Assembly (NCBI RefSeq): GCF_007197995.1 | Contig: NZ_VKKH01000009.1 | Location: 62,001 to 126,000 of the forward strand | Direction: 5' to 3' | Length of the DNA stretch: 64,000 nucleotides | From: Aliiglaciecola sp. M165 | Lineage (GTDB): Bacteria; Pseudomonadota; Gammaproteobacteria; Enterobacterales; Alteromonadaceae | Shown: in pieces, positions 27,577 through 36,767 of the stretch | Layout: every line of letters starts with the position of its first letter | Numbering within the stretch: the first letter of the stretch is position 1 | Position numbers and translations under genes: made by a program | The notes under the pieces: generated by a model | Database searches by the model: none | Told to the model about the DNA's origin: nothing | Seen by the model: the letters and a program-made list of their open reading frames with translations, nothing else

Positions 27577-29039
27577 TCGCTGAAAACGCCATATTAACCG
27601 CGATAGTTGTACCATTACTCGGCGCCCTGTTGATTGCCTTAGGCGGACGCTTTGGGCCAAACATTCGTGAAGCGGTAACAGCAATTACTTCGATTTCCCT
27701 GATATTTGTAGTTTGGGGGATGCTACCCGCGTTAATTGCCGGAGAGCGGCCAGCCGTTGAAGTGTCTCAAGTATTACCTGGGCTGAGTATTGCATTTAAA
27801 GTTGAGCCCTTGGGTATGTTGTTCGCAGCCTTGGCGTCTGGACTATGGTTGATAAATTCAATTTATTCCGTCGGCTACATGCGCGGGAATAAAGAGAAAA
27901 ACCAAACGCGCTTTTACACCTGTTTTGCCCTTGCTTTGAGCGCTACGATGGGCGTCGCGTTTGCAGGCAACTTATTTACTTTGTTCTTATTCTACGAGTT
28001 GTTAACGCTTTCAACCTATCCTCTGGTTTCTCACAAAGGCGACGAAGCCACTGTAAAATCCGCCAGGATCTACCTAGGTGTTCTGCTGAGTACGTCTATC
28101 GGCTTATTCTTGCCAGCGATTATTTGGACCTACACTGCAGCGGGTACGGGTGATTTTGTCAGTGGAGGCATTCTCGCAGGAAAACTCAGTGATACGTCAG
28201 TTGGCTTGCTACTAGGGTTATTTGTATTTGGTATCGGTAAGGCCGCTGTGATGCCCGTACACAAATGGTTACCTGCAGCCATGGTCGCCCCCACACCGGT
28301 CAGTGCATTGTTACACGCGGTAGCGGTAGTTAAAGCTGGCGTCTTTGCCATCACAAAAATTATTGTTTATATCTTTGGTGTTGACTTTTTATTCGATTCA
28401 CCAAATTCAGGCTGGTTGTTATACGTAGCTGCATTCACCATTATCACCGCGAGTGTGGTTGCTTTGCGGCAAACCAATATAAAACGCTTGTTAGCCTATT
28501 CTACTATTGCACAATTGTCTTACGTTGTGATGGCAGCCGCGATACTTAAACCTCTGGCAGAAGTCGGCGCGGCTATTCACATGGTGGCTCATGCTTTTGG
28601 GAAAATCACACTGTTTTTCGCAGCTGGGGCAATTTACGTGGCCGCTAAGAAAACAGAAGTGCATCAATTGCGTGGTATCGGTCGAAGAATGCCGTGGACG
28701 ATGACAGCATTTACAATTGGCGCTCTAAGCATGATCGGTGTTCCACCTACCGCAGGCTTTGTATCTAAGTGGTACATTCTGGCTGGTGCATTTGAAGCCA
28801 ACAATCTCGTTGCTGTATTTACCATTATCGCGAGTACTGTGCTCAATGCTGCGTATTTTCTACCACTCATTTATATGGCTTGGTTTGAGAAAGAACAAGA
28901 GGGTGCTAAAGAACACGGTGAAGCGCCATTTATGGCTGTTTTTGCCCTGTGCGTCACAGCTTTATTAACCCTGGCCTTCTTCTTATTCAACGGACCGGTC
29001 ATTGAATTAGAAAGCCAAGTAGTTAAGGGGCTGAATTGA
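27573..29039 (+). CDS. Na+/H+ antiporter D-type subunit, second copy
   Basis: A 488-residue NuoL/M/N-family subunit. It has Glu142 (FYELLTLSTYP), Lys223 (GKAAVMPVHKWLPAAM) and Lys254 (VVKAGVFAI), plus the classic APTPVSALLHAV loop, so it resembles canonical NuoM/MrpD or the NuoL-like part of MrpA. It probably supplies a second ion channel. It is followed 2 bp later by a small two-helix gene. Confidence 0.9.
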   Translation: MIAENAILTAIVVPLLGALLIALGGRFGPNIREAVTAITSISLIFVVWGMLPALIAGERPAVEVSQVLPGLSIAFKVEPLGMLFAALASGLWLINSIYSVGYMRGNKEKNQTRFYTCFALALSATMGVAFAGNLFTLFLFYELLTLSTYPLVSHKGDEATVKSARIYLGVLLSTSIGLFLPAIIWTYTAAGTGDFVSGGILAGKLSDTSVGLLLGLFVFGIGKAAVMPVHKWLPAAMVAPTPVSALLHAVAVVKAGVFAITKIIVYIFGVDFLFDSPNSGWLLYVAAFTIITASVVALRQTNIKRLLAYSTIAQLSYVVMAAAILKPLAEVGAAIHMVAHAFGKITLFFAAGAIYVAAKKTEVHQLRGIGRRMPWTMTAFTIGALSMIGVPPTAGFVSKWYILAGAFEANNLVAVFTIIASTVLNAAYFLPLIYMAWFEKEQEGAKEHGEAPFMAVFALCVTALLTLAFFLFNGPVIELESQVVKGLN

Positions 29040-29041
29040 TC

Positions 29042-29359
29042 ATGAATGAAGAAGAAAAACAACTACATTGGCTAGTAAGGCCCTCGACAATTCGCAAACT
29101 CTGGATTGGTTCCAGCATTATTTTGGCATTGACCGTATTGACACAAACAGTGATATACGTAAAAGGATACTTCGGCGTTGATGCGTGGTTTGGATTTGGT
29201 GCGGTTTATGGATTTGTCAGCTGTTTACTGATGGTGCTAGTGGCAAAATTACTTGGGTTTTTCTTAAAACGTCCTGAAAACTATTACGATGAATCAGAAC
29301 AACCGGTTAACAACCAAAACTCAAAAAGTGCTTTAGAGGAAGACAACAATGCCATATGA
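29042..29359 (+). CDS. Small two-helix membrane protein within the Mnh operon
   Basis: A 105-residue protein with two hydrophobic segments (about 20-40 and 55-75), the first beginning IGSSIILALTVLTQTVIYVKG, and a charged C-terminal tail. I do not recognise a family. The ATG at 29042 follows AGGGG in the previous gene's end. Its 3' end overlaps the third D-type gene by 11 bp. The tight packing suggests it is an accessory subunit of the complex. Confidence 0.75.
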   Translation: MNEEEKQLHWLVRPSTIRKLWIGSSIILALTVLTQTVIYVKGYFGVDAWFGFGAVYGFVSCLLMVLVAKLLGFFLKRPENYYDESEQPVNNQNSKSALEEDNNAI

Positions 29360-31058
29360 AATGTTGTCTCCTGCCCTTATTCTTCTTATCGCTGCTGCGT
29401 TAATCGGCTTGGTTAAAGGTCATGCTAGAACAGCAGTCATTTTAATCGCTCCTCTGATTACCTTGTGGGCCATATGGCAAGTGCCAGACGGTGTACAAGG
29501 AACAGTAAAGTTTCTTTCTTATCACGTTGAGCCAGTTGAGGGCAGTCCCTTAAGGCGATTGTTTGCAACGGTATTCGCGATCATGGTGTTTGTAGGTGGC
29601 CTGTACGCATTTCGGATCGCGCGTTGGTACGAACTTGCTGCCGCTTATGCGTATGCAGCGGGTGCTATTGGCGTTTGTTTCGCTGGTGATCTGATCACAC
29701 TCTTTTTGTATTGGGAGTTGATGGCTCTGTTCTCTACGATTGTTGTTTGGTGTGGCGGTACACCGGGTGCGCGTACTGCTGGTATCAGATATGCCATTAT
29801 GCATTTAATGGGCGGTGTCATACTGAAAGTCGGTATTGAGGGTGTTGTTATCGGTACGGGCTCAATTCAAATTCAAGCAATGTTGGCGACAGATTTTAGT
29901 ACATGGATGATACTAATTGGTATTTTAATAAACGCTGCAGCCCCCCCAGTGTCTGCCTGGTTATCGGATGCCTATCCAGAATCCAGTGCAACCGGGTCGG
30001 TCTTTTTATCAGCGTTTACCACAAAAACAGCCGTACTGGCTTTAATCTTATTATTCCCTGGAGAACCGGTTTTAATTGGCTTGGGCCTCTTTATGGTGAT
30101 GTACGGTATTATTTATGCGCTACTGGAAAACGATGTGCGGCGAATACTGGCATATTCCATTGTTAACCAGGTGGGATTCATGGTGGTTGCCGTAGGTATA
30201 GGGACAGAAATGGCGTTAAATGGCGCCACTGCACATGCCTTTGCCCATATTGTTTATAAAGCCTTGTTGTTTATGAGTGCGGGCGTGGTGATTTACCGCA
30301 CTGGCAAAAACAAATGTATCGAGTTGGGTGGGTTGTTTCGTACCATGCCAATAACCGCAACGTGCGGTATTATTGGCGCTTTAGCGATTTCCAGCTTCCC
30401 ATTAACGTCGGGATTTACCACTAAAAGTATGATCTCTCAGGCAGCTGTAGACAGCAATTTGATGTGGGTTTATCTTGGCTTAACCGCAGCATCTGCGGGG
30501 GTATTTTTGCATGCAGGAATTAAATTCCCTTGGTTTGTATTTTTTCAAAAAGATTCCGGTTTGAGGCCCAAAGATGCTCCATGGAATATGGGGTTAGCCA
30601 TGGCCATTTTTGCTGGTTTGTGTATTTTACTCGGTGTATTCCCTGAATTGTTATACGGTTTACTGCCTTATGCCGTTGATTATGAACCTTACACTGCTGG
30701 TAAAGTGTTGTTTTACTTGCAGCTCTTATTGTTCTCTGGCCTCGCGTTTTTTGTCCTTCTGCCGTTGATGAAGCGCACCATGACCATTAGTCTGGATACA
30801 GATTGGTTGTGGCGTCGACTGGCGTTTTCTATATTGAAGATTATTGAAAATGGCTTTAGCTCGTTAAACGCTGTCATAGAACGGCAAAGAATTCGCTCAC
30901 AGCACTTTTTGCACGGTATTGCCGTGCGTTACCTTGGCCAACCGCATACTGCGGATAGTAAAGAAAGAGGCATATTTGCACGATCTTGGCGAGTGGGTAG
31001 CACTGCTTTGTGGATAGCGATTTTGTTATCTGCTTATGTATTACTCTACTACTTGTAA
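29349..31058 (+). CDS. Na+/H+ antiporter D-type subunit, third copy (altered key lysine)
   Basis: A 569-residue NuoL/M/N-family subunit, the longest of the three, with an extra C-terminal region (about 470-569) ending in a hydrophobic helix. Glu123 (YWELMALFST) and Lys226 (AFTTKTAVLAL) are kept. The position of the central TM7 lysine reads INAAAPPVSAWL, so Asn195 replaces Lys and Ser replaces the usual His. Proton conduction through this subunit may differ from the other two. It is the last gene before a clear hairpin terminator. Confidence 0.88.
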   Translation: MPYEMLSPALILLIAAALIGLVKGHARTAVILIAPLITLWAIWQVPDGVQGTVKFLSYHVEPVEGSPLRRLFATVFAIMVFVGGLYAFRIARWYELAAAYAYAAGAIGVCFAGDLITLFLYWELMALFSTIVVWCGGTPGARTAGIRYAIMHLMGGVILKVGIEGVVIGTGSIQIQAMLATDFSTWMILIGILINAAAPPVSAWLSDAYPESSATGSVFLSAFTTKTAVLALILLFPGEPVLIGLGLFMVMYGIIYALLENDVRRILAYSIVNQVGFMVVAVGIGTEMALNGATAHAFAHIVYKALLFMSAGVVIYRTGKNKCIELGGLFRTMPITATCGIIGALAISSFPLTSGFTTKSMISQAAVDSNLMWVYLGLTAASAGVFLHAGIKFPWFVFFQKDSGLRPKDAPWNMGLAMAIFAGLCILLGVFPELLYGLLPYAVDYEPYTAGKVLFYLQLLLFSGLAFFVLLPLMKRTMTISLDTDWLWRRLAFSILKIIENGFSSLNAVIERQRIRSQHFLHGIAVRYLGQPHTADSKERGIFARSWRVGSTALWIAILLSAYVLLYYL

Positions 31059-31084
31059 ATACAATACGAGTTTATTATTCGAAA

Positions 31085-31109
31085 ACGAGGGTTTATCTCT
31101 AACCCTCGT
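31085..31109 (+). terminator. Terminator of the mnh operon
   Basis: ACGAGGGTT (31085-31093) and AACCCTCGT (31101-31109) form a perfect 9-bp stem with a 7-nt loop, 26 bp after the last D-type gene. The downstream tract is AT-rich (ATAACTTTATTT) rather than a pure T-run. The remainder of the gap to 31384 holds no recognisable gene. Confidence 0.75.
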
Positions 31110-31384
31110 ATAACTTTATTTAGGTTCGGGTAGTAGCCAACGTTGCACTCTTTTGTTTAAGGCGTATTTATCTAGTCAGATTTACTACCCTCTGTCTCAC
31201 CATTTTTTGGCAAATCCAATATTAGTGTCTTCAATTAGAGACGAAAAATCACCATTCATGTGCAATCCCTAATAAGAATATAGAATATCCTATTGTTTTT
31301 ACTAAAATTTTTAACTTTGGCCCAATAATAGCATTATCAGATTTACTATCGTTGTGTTTAATTTGATAGCAAAAGGAGAACTCT

Positions 31385-31570
31385 ATGATGATTTGGCTAA
31401 CGATTTCTATTTTCGCAGTTATGTTCACCACCCTACTAGCGAAAATTAAAGGCATCTCTTTTGCACAATTAGTTATGTCTTGGACAGTTAACACTATATG
31501 CTACCTAGGCGTATTTACGTTTGTGACATTGACGTTTACCCAAGCGCTTAAGAAAGAACTGCTACACTAA
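31385..31570 (+). CDS. Small two-helix membrane protein
   Basis: A 61-residue protein made almost entirely of two hydrophobic segments (about 3-20 and 28-50) with a short basic end KKELLH. Family not recognised. Support for being real is the strong AAAAGGAG 5 bp before the ATG and the short spacing (28 bp) to the following lipoprotein gene in the same orientation. Confidence 0.6.
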   Translation: MMIWLTISIFAVMFTTLLAKIKGISFAQLVMSWTVNTICYLGVFTFVTLTFTQALKKELLH

Positions 31571-31598
31571 CAACAATATTGAAACTAAGGGAATCACC

Positions 31599-31973
31599 AT
31601 GAAATTTAAACACCTAACACTAGCCTCACTAATTGCCGCAGGATTATTAATGACTGGCTGCACAGATGCACAAAAAGACTCTGCTGAAGAAACAAAAGAA
31701 GCAGCCGCTGCTAAGCTAGACGAAATGGCCGAAGCAACTGAAGACAAAGCTGAGGATCTGGTCGATGCGATGGAAGAAAAATCGGCTGACATGGCCGATG
31801 CCATTGAAGATAAGACAGAAGACATGTCTGATGCCATAGCAGACAAAACATCCGAGCTAAAAGATGCTGCAGAAGAAAAGTCTGCTGACATGAAAGATGC
31901 CAGTGCGCAAAAACTTAAAGAAGCCTGCATCGAGCTGAAAAAGAAAACTGGCGGTGACGAATCTGAGTGTTAA
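31599..31973 (+). CDS. Lipoprotein with 11-residue coiled repeats
   Basis: A 124-residue predicted lipoprotein: signal peptide with lipobox LMTGC (Cys21). The mature part contains five consecutive 11-residue repeats of the form EDKxEDxxDAM (EDKAEDLVDAM, EEKSADMADAI, EDKTEDMSDAI, ADKTSELKDAA, EEKSADMKDAS), about residues 48-102. Such hendecads form right-handed coiled coils or LEA-like amphipathic helices. Two cysteines flank the C-terminal segment. A role in envelope or desiccation/osmotic stress is speculative. Confidence 0.8.
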   Translation: MKFKHLTLASLIAAGLLMTGCTDAQKDSAEETKEAAAAKLDEMAEATEDKAEDLVDAMEEKSADMADAIEDKTEDMSDAIADKTSELKDAAEEKSADMKDASAQKLKEACIELKKKTGGDESEC

Positions 31974-32031
31974 CAGACATCGACTGTCTTTAATTTGATA
32001 CACTAAAAATCAGTCAAATTCTGATATCCGG

Positions 32032-32063
32032 AGCCAACCAAACTATTTGGTTGGCTTCTTTTT
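32032..32063 (+). terminator. Terminator after the repeat lipoprotein
   Basis: AGCCAACCAAA (32032-32042) and TTTGGTTGGCT (32046-32056) form a perfect 11-bp stem with a 3-nt loop, followed by TCTTTTT. A strong intrinsic terminator. Confidence 0.9.
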
Positions 32064-32414
32064 CATCGGCAGAACATTTACAAAATGTGCCTGGGCACTA
32101 TGCTCCGATAAGCCATGTCTTTTGTAAAAAAACAATATGACACCTGCGTGACTGCGACCATCGTCTACTAGATTTCATATTCACTTTAAGAGTTCATTCT
32201 CAATTCAAGTCCGACTCGAGTCATCTCTGCTTACAAAATTCCCTGATTAATTCGTCGGTATTCCCCTACTAACAAGTCATACTAACGGTTCGTACCAATT
32301 TCTAGTTCCGTCGAAGAATAAAGCCTGATGTAGATCTGCAAGCTTGCATTGGGGCATTTTCCTTTTTTTCTTTTTTCCTTTTCCATTTATCCGTTTTCCC
32401 GGTAAGAAAATACT
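32064..32414. other. 350-bp gap with a pyrimidine tract
   Basis: No gene is recognisable here. The last part contains an uninterrupted 28-nt C/T tract at 32357-32384, ending 30 bp before the start codon of the oxygenase gene, in a stretch without a clear ribosome-binding site. Confidence 0.5.
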
Positions 32415-33413
32415 ATGACCCGACCCAATGAGTGCCTTCAAACCCACGCGCCAAAAGTACTAAATTTTCCTGACGATATGTCTCACCCTGAATCTTCAAT
32501 TCCCTGGGCGCTGAGTATGTTTGCCAACAATATTGTTGAAGCAGATATGCAGTATCGAGATACTTCAACTGCATCTGAAAAATCATCGCTGCTGTATTTC
32601 GACCAAGAAGATTCTGCTAGTTTCGAAAAATTTCGACAGCGCATTGTTGATGGCAAACCCGTTCACGGCAGTCTACCGTTAATCGATTTTTGCGCAGGCG
32701 ATGGCACAGTGCGAGATAATGCCTCTTGGGCCTGGCAGATATACGATACCCATTTCCACAATAGACTAACCCAATGTCACAGGTTTGGCAGTTACGTGCG
32801 ATCAACTTTGTGGATGAGTTGCGGTGAACATGTTTACGATGCCCATTGCGATCCATTTGATGGTTTTTTATTCCATATGGCTGGGCGCAAACGTGTAACC
32901 GTGTGGCCTTTACCGGAAAAACATACTCATGATGTCATTTTCAATCATGCTGATTTTGAAGGGCGAATGGCGTCTGAACCTATGGTGTTTGATTTAGAAC
33001 CAGGTCAAATTTTATTTATTCCTACAGGAGCCATGCATGAGGTGGTTTCTCTGGGTGAGGAGGCCTCTGTCTCGGTAAGCTTCCATATGGGTTCGCCATT
33101 TCCAATGCATATCTTGTGCATGCAATTAAACAAAATGCTGCAAGGCGGAGATGTGTCGCTTCCAGATCACATGACATCAATTAACAAATTCAAAATGTAC
33201 TTTTTTGAGCCGACACGCTTCCTTAAACAAAAGACTGAAGCAGAAGGATCCATGCCAAAAGAGCTAAGTAACGCGCTAAAAGCCGTTCTAGGCACAAACA
33301 ATGTTCAACCCTCGACGATGGATACGCTTCTCGGCTCCTGGTGGCAAATCGCCGCAACGCATCAACTTTATCAAGGGCCCTACCCTGAGAGACTGGCTGA
33401 ATATGTTGAGTGA
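32415..33413 (+). CDS. JmjC/cupin-type Fe(II)/2-oxoglutarate oxygenase
   Basis: A 332-residue cytoplasmic protein with a JmjC-type cupin core. The metal triad is visible as His144-x-Asp146 (YDAHCDPFDG) and His208 (IPTGAMHEV). Arg/Lys in GRKRVTVWP may hold 2-oxoglutarate. Family members hydroxylate proteins, ribosomal proteins or small peptides; the substrate here is unknown. The gene stands alone, 97 bp before an S9 peptidase gene. The core motifs are complete. Confidence 0.8.
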   Translation: MTRPNECLQTHAPKVLNFPDDMSHPESSIPWALSMFANNIVEADMQYRDTSTASEKSSLLYFDQEDSASFEKFRQRIVDGKPVHGSLPLIDFCAGDGTVRDNASWAWQIYDTHFHNRLTQCHRFGSYVRSTLWMSCGEHVYDAHCDPFDGFLFHMAGRKRVTVWPLPEKHTHDVIFNHADFEGRMASEPMVFDLEPGQILFIPTGAMHEVVSLGEEASVSVSFHMGSPFPMHILCMQLNKMLQGGDVSLPDHMTSINKFKMYFFEPTRFLKQKTEAEGSMPKELSNALKAVLGTNNVQPSTMDTLLGSWWQIAATHQLYQGPYPERLAEYVE

Positions 33414-33510
33414 GGCTGAATGAGCATTCTAAAAATTTTATTGGGCTAAAAATTGACGGGAAGGTAAACTAGGCGAGTTCATACGATTTTAAGGGACTAA
33501 AGCATTTCAA

Positions 33511-35451
33511 ATGAATACGTTTGTAGTAACCAGTATTAACTTAACCTGTCTAATATTGTTTTCATTTCTAGTTGGCAGAGCCGCCGAAGCCAGCGAGATA
33601 CCAGTTGAGGCTTTTAGTCGACTTCCTTACATCGAATCACCTGCTATTTCTCCAGACGGAACGAAAATCGCCTTCATTCAAAATATTCAAGACCCTGAAC
33701 TCACACTTTTGATGGTTGCGGATTTTAATACTGGCTTACTTACGAGACTATTACAAACAGACAATCTTGTTGGCAAAGTAAGGTGGTTCAAATGGGCAAA
33801 TAACCAAACCATTATACTCGGCGCTAACTTCATCCGTCACAAGGCAACTGTCAAAGTAAAACATAGTCAATTGTTAGCAATAGATATTGGCAAGGAAAAA
33901 GTCGAGCAAAGAAGACTTATAAACAATACGACAATACCAAACAGGCAACATTTTTCTCAATTTGAAGACACGGTAATCGACCTATTACCTGATGATCCCG
34001 AGCATATTCTAATTAGTCTGGACGCGCGAACGGCGAACTTGCCAAGCGTTTTTAAACTCAATATCTACACTTCAAAAGCTAGAAAAGTTGAAAACAGAAA
34101 ATTAAAAATCAGGCATTGGATGACCGACCAGCAGGGCCATGTCAGGCTAGGACAATCAATCGATTATGATAGTGGTGAATATCAGATTTTTGTGCGCCAA
34201 GGTGATGATTCTAAATGGATAAGTCTATTTAAATTTAATGGACTTGAGGACCCTCCTGTTACCCCACTTGGTTTCGCAAAAAACCCTAACGAGTTGTTCT
34301 ACACTAAATACAAAAATGATAAGAAAGCGCTTTTTAAAGTCGACCTAAGTACCAATACGCACCAACTCGTTTTTGCAGATAAGGACTATGATGCAGATGG
34401 ATCACTCATCTATTCTAAGCATTCTCAGGAGGTGATAGGCCTAACGCATATAACTGGAAATATATATTGGGATGAACAACGCAAAAACCTACAGCACCGA
34501 CTAGATTCTGCACGACCAGAATATACCAATAGGCTGGTCGATTTCAGCGAAGATGAATACGTTTATATTTTTTACAGTGAAAACGGTCATACACCGGGCT
34601 CTTATTACTTGGCGAACAGGCGAACGGGCAAAGTTACTCATATTCTTTCGCAATACCCTGAGTTGAGACAGACTAAACTACCCGAACATAAACGTGTTGA
34701 ATATTACGCATCTGACAAGACAAAAATTGAAGGTTATTTAACCTTACCTATAAACACAAAGCAGCCTGTCGCAACAATATTATTTCCTCATGGAGGCCCT
34801 GGTGTCCGTGACACTAGCGGGTTCGATTACTGGACTTCGTTTTTTGTGAGCCGGGGCTATGCTGTATTTCGCCCAAATTTCAGAGGCTCGAAAGGCTACG
34901 GATATCAGTTTGCCCAGAGCCAAAAGAGAAATTGGGGATTAGTTTTGCAGGATGATTTAACCGATGCCGCCAATTGGTTAGTGGCTGAGAAAATAGCCGA
35001 TCCTGAGCGCATGTGTATTGTTGGGGCAAGCTACGGCGGCTATGCAGCAGCAATGGCCGCGGTAAAAACACCAGATTTGTTTAAGTGTGCAATTAGCTTT
35101 GCAGGGGTCAGCGATTTAAAGAGTTTAGTGTTTAAGAGTCGCTACTACGTCAATCGAAAATTTGTCGAAAACCAGATAGGTGAAGATGCCGATGATTTGA
35201 TAAAACGCTCACCTCTTTTTCAAGCGGAAAAGATCAACATTCCGATTTTATTAATTCACGGAGCCAAAGACACAGTTGTGAATGTTAGGCAAAGCCAGAA
35301 TCTTGAAGAAAAATTGAGAGACCTAGGTAAACCTGTGCAATATATTGAATTGGAAAACGGTGATCATTATTTGTCCATCCAACATAATCGGCACGACGCT
35401 TTTAAAGCTATGAACAACTTCTTAAAACAACACCTAAATGATGCAGATTAA
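33511..35451 (+). CDS. Exported S9 family (prolyl oligopeptidase-like) peptidase
   Basis: A 646-residue serine peptidase. An N-terminal signal peptide ends near AAEASE (about 24-29). A beta-propeller domain follows (about 35-390, typical ISPDGTKIAF start). The C-terminal alpha/beta hydrolase carries Ser507 in GASYGGYAA, Asp587 in HGAKDTVV and His619 in NGDHYLS. These enzymes cleave short peptides, often after proline, or act as acylaminoacyl peptidases. A periplasmic location is expected. Monocistronic. Confidence 0.9.
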   Translation: MNTFVVTSINLTCLILFSFLVGRAAEASEIPVEAFSRLPYIESPAISPDGTKIAFIQNIQDPELTLLMVADFNTGLLTRLLQTDNLVGKVRWFKWANNQTIILGANFIRHKATVKVKHSQLLAIDIGKEKVEQRRLINNTTIPNRQHFSQFEDTVIDLLPDDPEHILISLDARTANLPSVFKLNIYTSKARKVENRKLKIRHWMTDQQGHVRLGQSIDYDSGEYQIFVRQGDDSKWISLFKFNGLEDPPVTPLGFAKNPNELFYTKYKNDKKALFKVDLSTNTHQLVFADKDYDADGSLIYSKHSQEVIGLTHITGNIYWDEQRKNLQHRLDSARPEYTNRLVDFSEDEYVYIFYSENGHTPGSYYLANRRTGKVTHILSQYPELRQTKLPEHKRVEYYASDKTKIEGYLTLPINTKQPVATILFPHGGPGVRDTSGFDYWTSFFVSRGYAVFRPNFRGSKGYGYQFAQSQKRNWGLVLQDDLTDAANWLVAEKIADPERMCIVGASYGGYAAAMAAVKTPDLFKCAISFAGVSDLKSLVFKSRYYVNRKFVENQIGEDADDLIKRSPLFQAEKINIPILLIHGAKDTVVNVRQSQNLEEKLRDLGKPVQYIELENGDHYLSIQHNRHDAFKAMNNFLKQHLNDAD

Positions 35452-35623
35452 CGGTCGATAATTAAATCGTTTTGATAGCAATCAATGCATTTAATCGCCT
35501 ATCGATGCTCTTTGGCCTGAAAGTCACTATTATTTTAGATTCGATAAAGTAATGTATATTGAATATATGAAACGTTATAAGTGAACCTGCAGCGTTATGC
35601 TGAACTCACAAGGATTGATAGTA

Positions 35624-36697
35624 GTGAAAAAATATTTAATTGTATTGCTGGCTGTTACTTATGCCGTTATTTCTCATGCATCTATAGCCAAGACCTATGA
35701 AAAACAGAGGCCACCCAGACAACTAACGGATGAACAGGCAGCCAATGCCGCAGCGAACTATAAAAAGTATTGCACCTTATGCCATGGTGAAAACCGCGAG
35801 GGCCATGTCAATGATCATGCCCCTTCTTTAAGAAGCAAAAGTTTGTTTGAATCCGGTGTTCCTCACGCCATTTTAAGGCCTCTGTCATATGGTCGAGAAG
35901 GCACCCCTATGGGTGGTTATCTTGACGAAGTGGGCGGTCCGTTAACATTGGACGAAGCATGGGATTTAACTTACTGGTTGTTTTGGCAGTCAGGGGCCGA
36001 GCGCATAAAGCTCTCAGAAGACCCTGTAAAGGGTGATGTAAAACGTGGGGAGCAGATATATCAACAAAACTGTGCCAGTTGCCACGGTCAAGACGGCGAA
36101 GGGATCACCGCTCCGGCATTGGGCAATCAGTCTGCATTGGCCCACAATAAAGACGAATTTATCCGTTATGCGATAGAAAAAGGTCGTCAAGATACACCAA
36201 TGCAGGCTTTTGAAAATGTCTTATCTGCAGAAGATATCGACAACGTCACAGCGTTTATTCGCAGTAAAGCCAGTGGTTGGAAACAAGAAAAAATGCCTTT
36301 GCGGCCAATTCCAACTCCGGATCAATATGTCGTCAACCCGCAAAATGAAAACCCTGACTGGGAATTGAGCGAAGGCAGATATGTTACCTCTGAGCAGCTC
36401 TACGCTGCGATGCAAACGAAAAAGAAAATGGTGTTGTTAGACACTCGTGTTACATCCGTCTGGCAAAGGGCGCACATTGAAGGCTCTATCCCCTTCCCCT
36501 ACTACAGTAATCTGGAGAACCGCGTTAAAGACTTGCCAAGAGATGCACAAATCGTCGCATACTGCTCTTGCCCTAGAGCGGCTGCTGACTATATCGTGGA
36601 ACAGCTTGAGGATATGGGTTTTGATAATACTGCGGTGTTATACGAAGGCATATTTGGCTGGATGAATAAGGGCTTTCCTGTCACCCGTTCTGAATAA
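35624..36697 (+). CDS. Diheme cytochrome c fused to a rhodanese domain
   Basis: An exported protein of 357 residues from the GTG at 35624, chosen for the AAGGA 9 bp upstream (an ATG at 35597 in frame lacks a site). After the signal peptide come two cytochrome c domains with CTLCH (about 50-54) and CASCH (about 150-154). A C-terminal rhodanese domain follows (about 255-350) with the active loop YCSCPRAA. Periplasmic sulfane-sulfur transfer coupled to electron transfer is plausible. The fusion is unusual. A strong terminator follows. Confidence 0.85.
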   Translation: MKKYLIVLLAVTYAVISHASIAKTYEKQRPPRQLTDEQAANAAANYKKYCTLCHGENREGHVNDHAPSLRSKSLFESGVPHAILRPLSYGREGTPMGGYLDEVGGPLTLDEAWDLTYWLFWQSGAERIKLSEDPVKGDVKRGEQIYQQNCASCHGQDGEGITAPALGNQSALAHNKDEFIRYAIEKGRQDTPMQAFENVLSAEDIDNVTAFIRSKASGWKQEKMPLRPIPTPDQYVVNPQNENPDWELSEGRYVTSEQLYAAMQTKKKMVLLDTRVTSVWQRAHIEGSIPFPYYSNLENRVKDLPRDAQIVAYCSCPRAAADYIVEQLEDMGFDNTAVLYEGIFGWMNKGFPVTRSE

Positions 36698-36720
36698 AAT
36701 TTACTGGGAAATAACGGCCA

Positions 36721-36745
36721 AAGGGGATTAATCAATCCCCTTTTT
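36721..36745. terminator. Terminator between the cytochrome-rhodanese and SDR genes
   Basis: AAGGGGATT (36721-36729) and AATCCCCTT (36734-36742) form a 9-bp stem with a 4-nt loop, followed by TTT and C. It serves the plus-strand cytochrome gene and, by its A/T flanks, possibly the convergent SDR gene. Confidence 0.85.
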
Positions 36746-36767
36746 CACAATAGATACTTTACTTTCG

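Noticed and set aside
31562-31930. 122-codon antisense ORF with Ser/Ala repeats
   Set aside because: A mirror of the 11-residue repeats of the lipoprotein on the plus strand.
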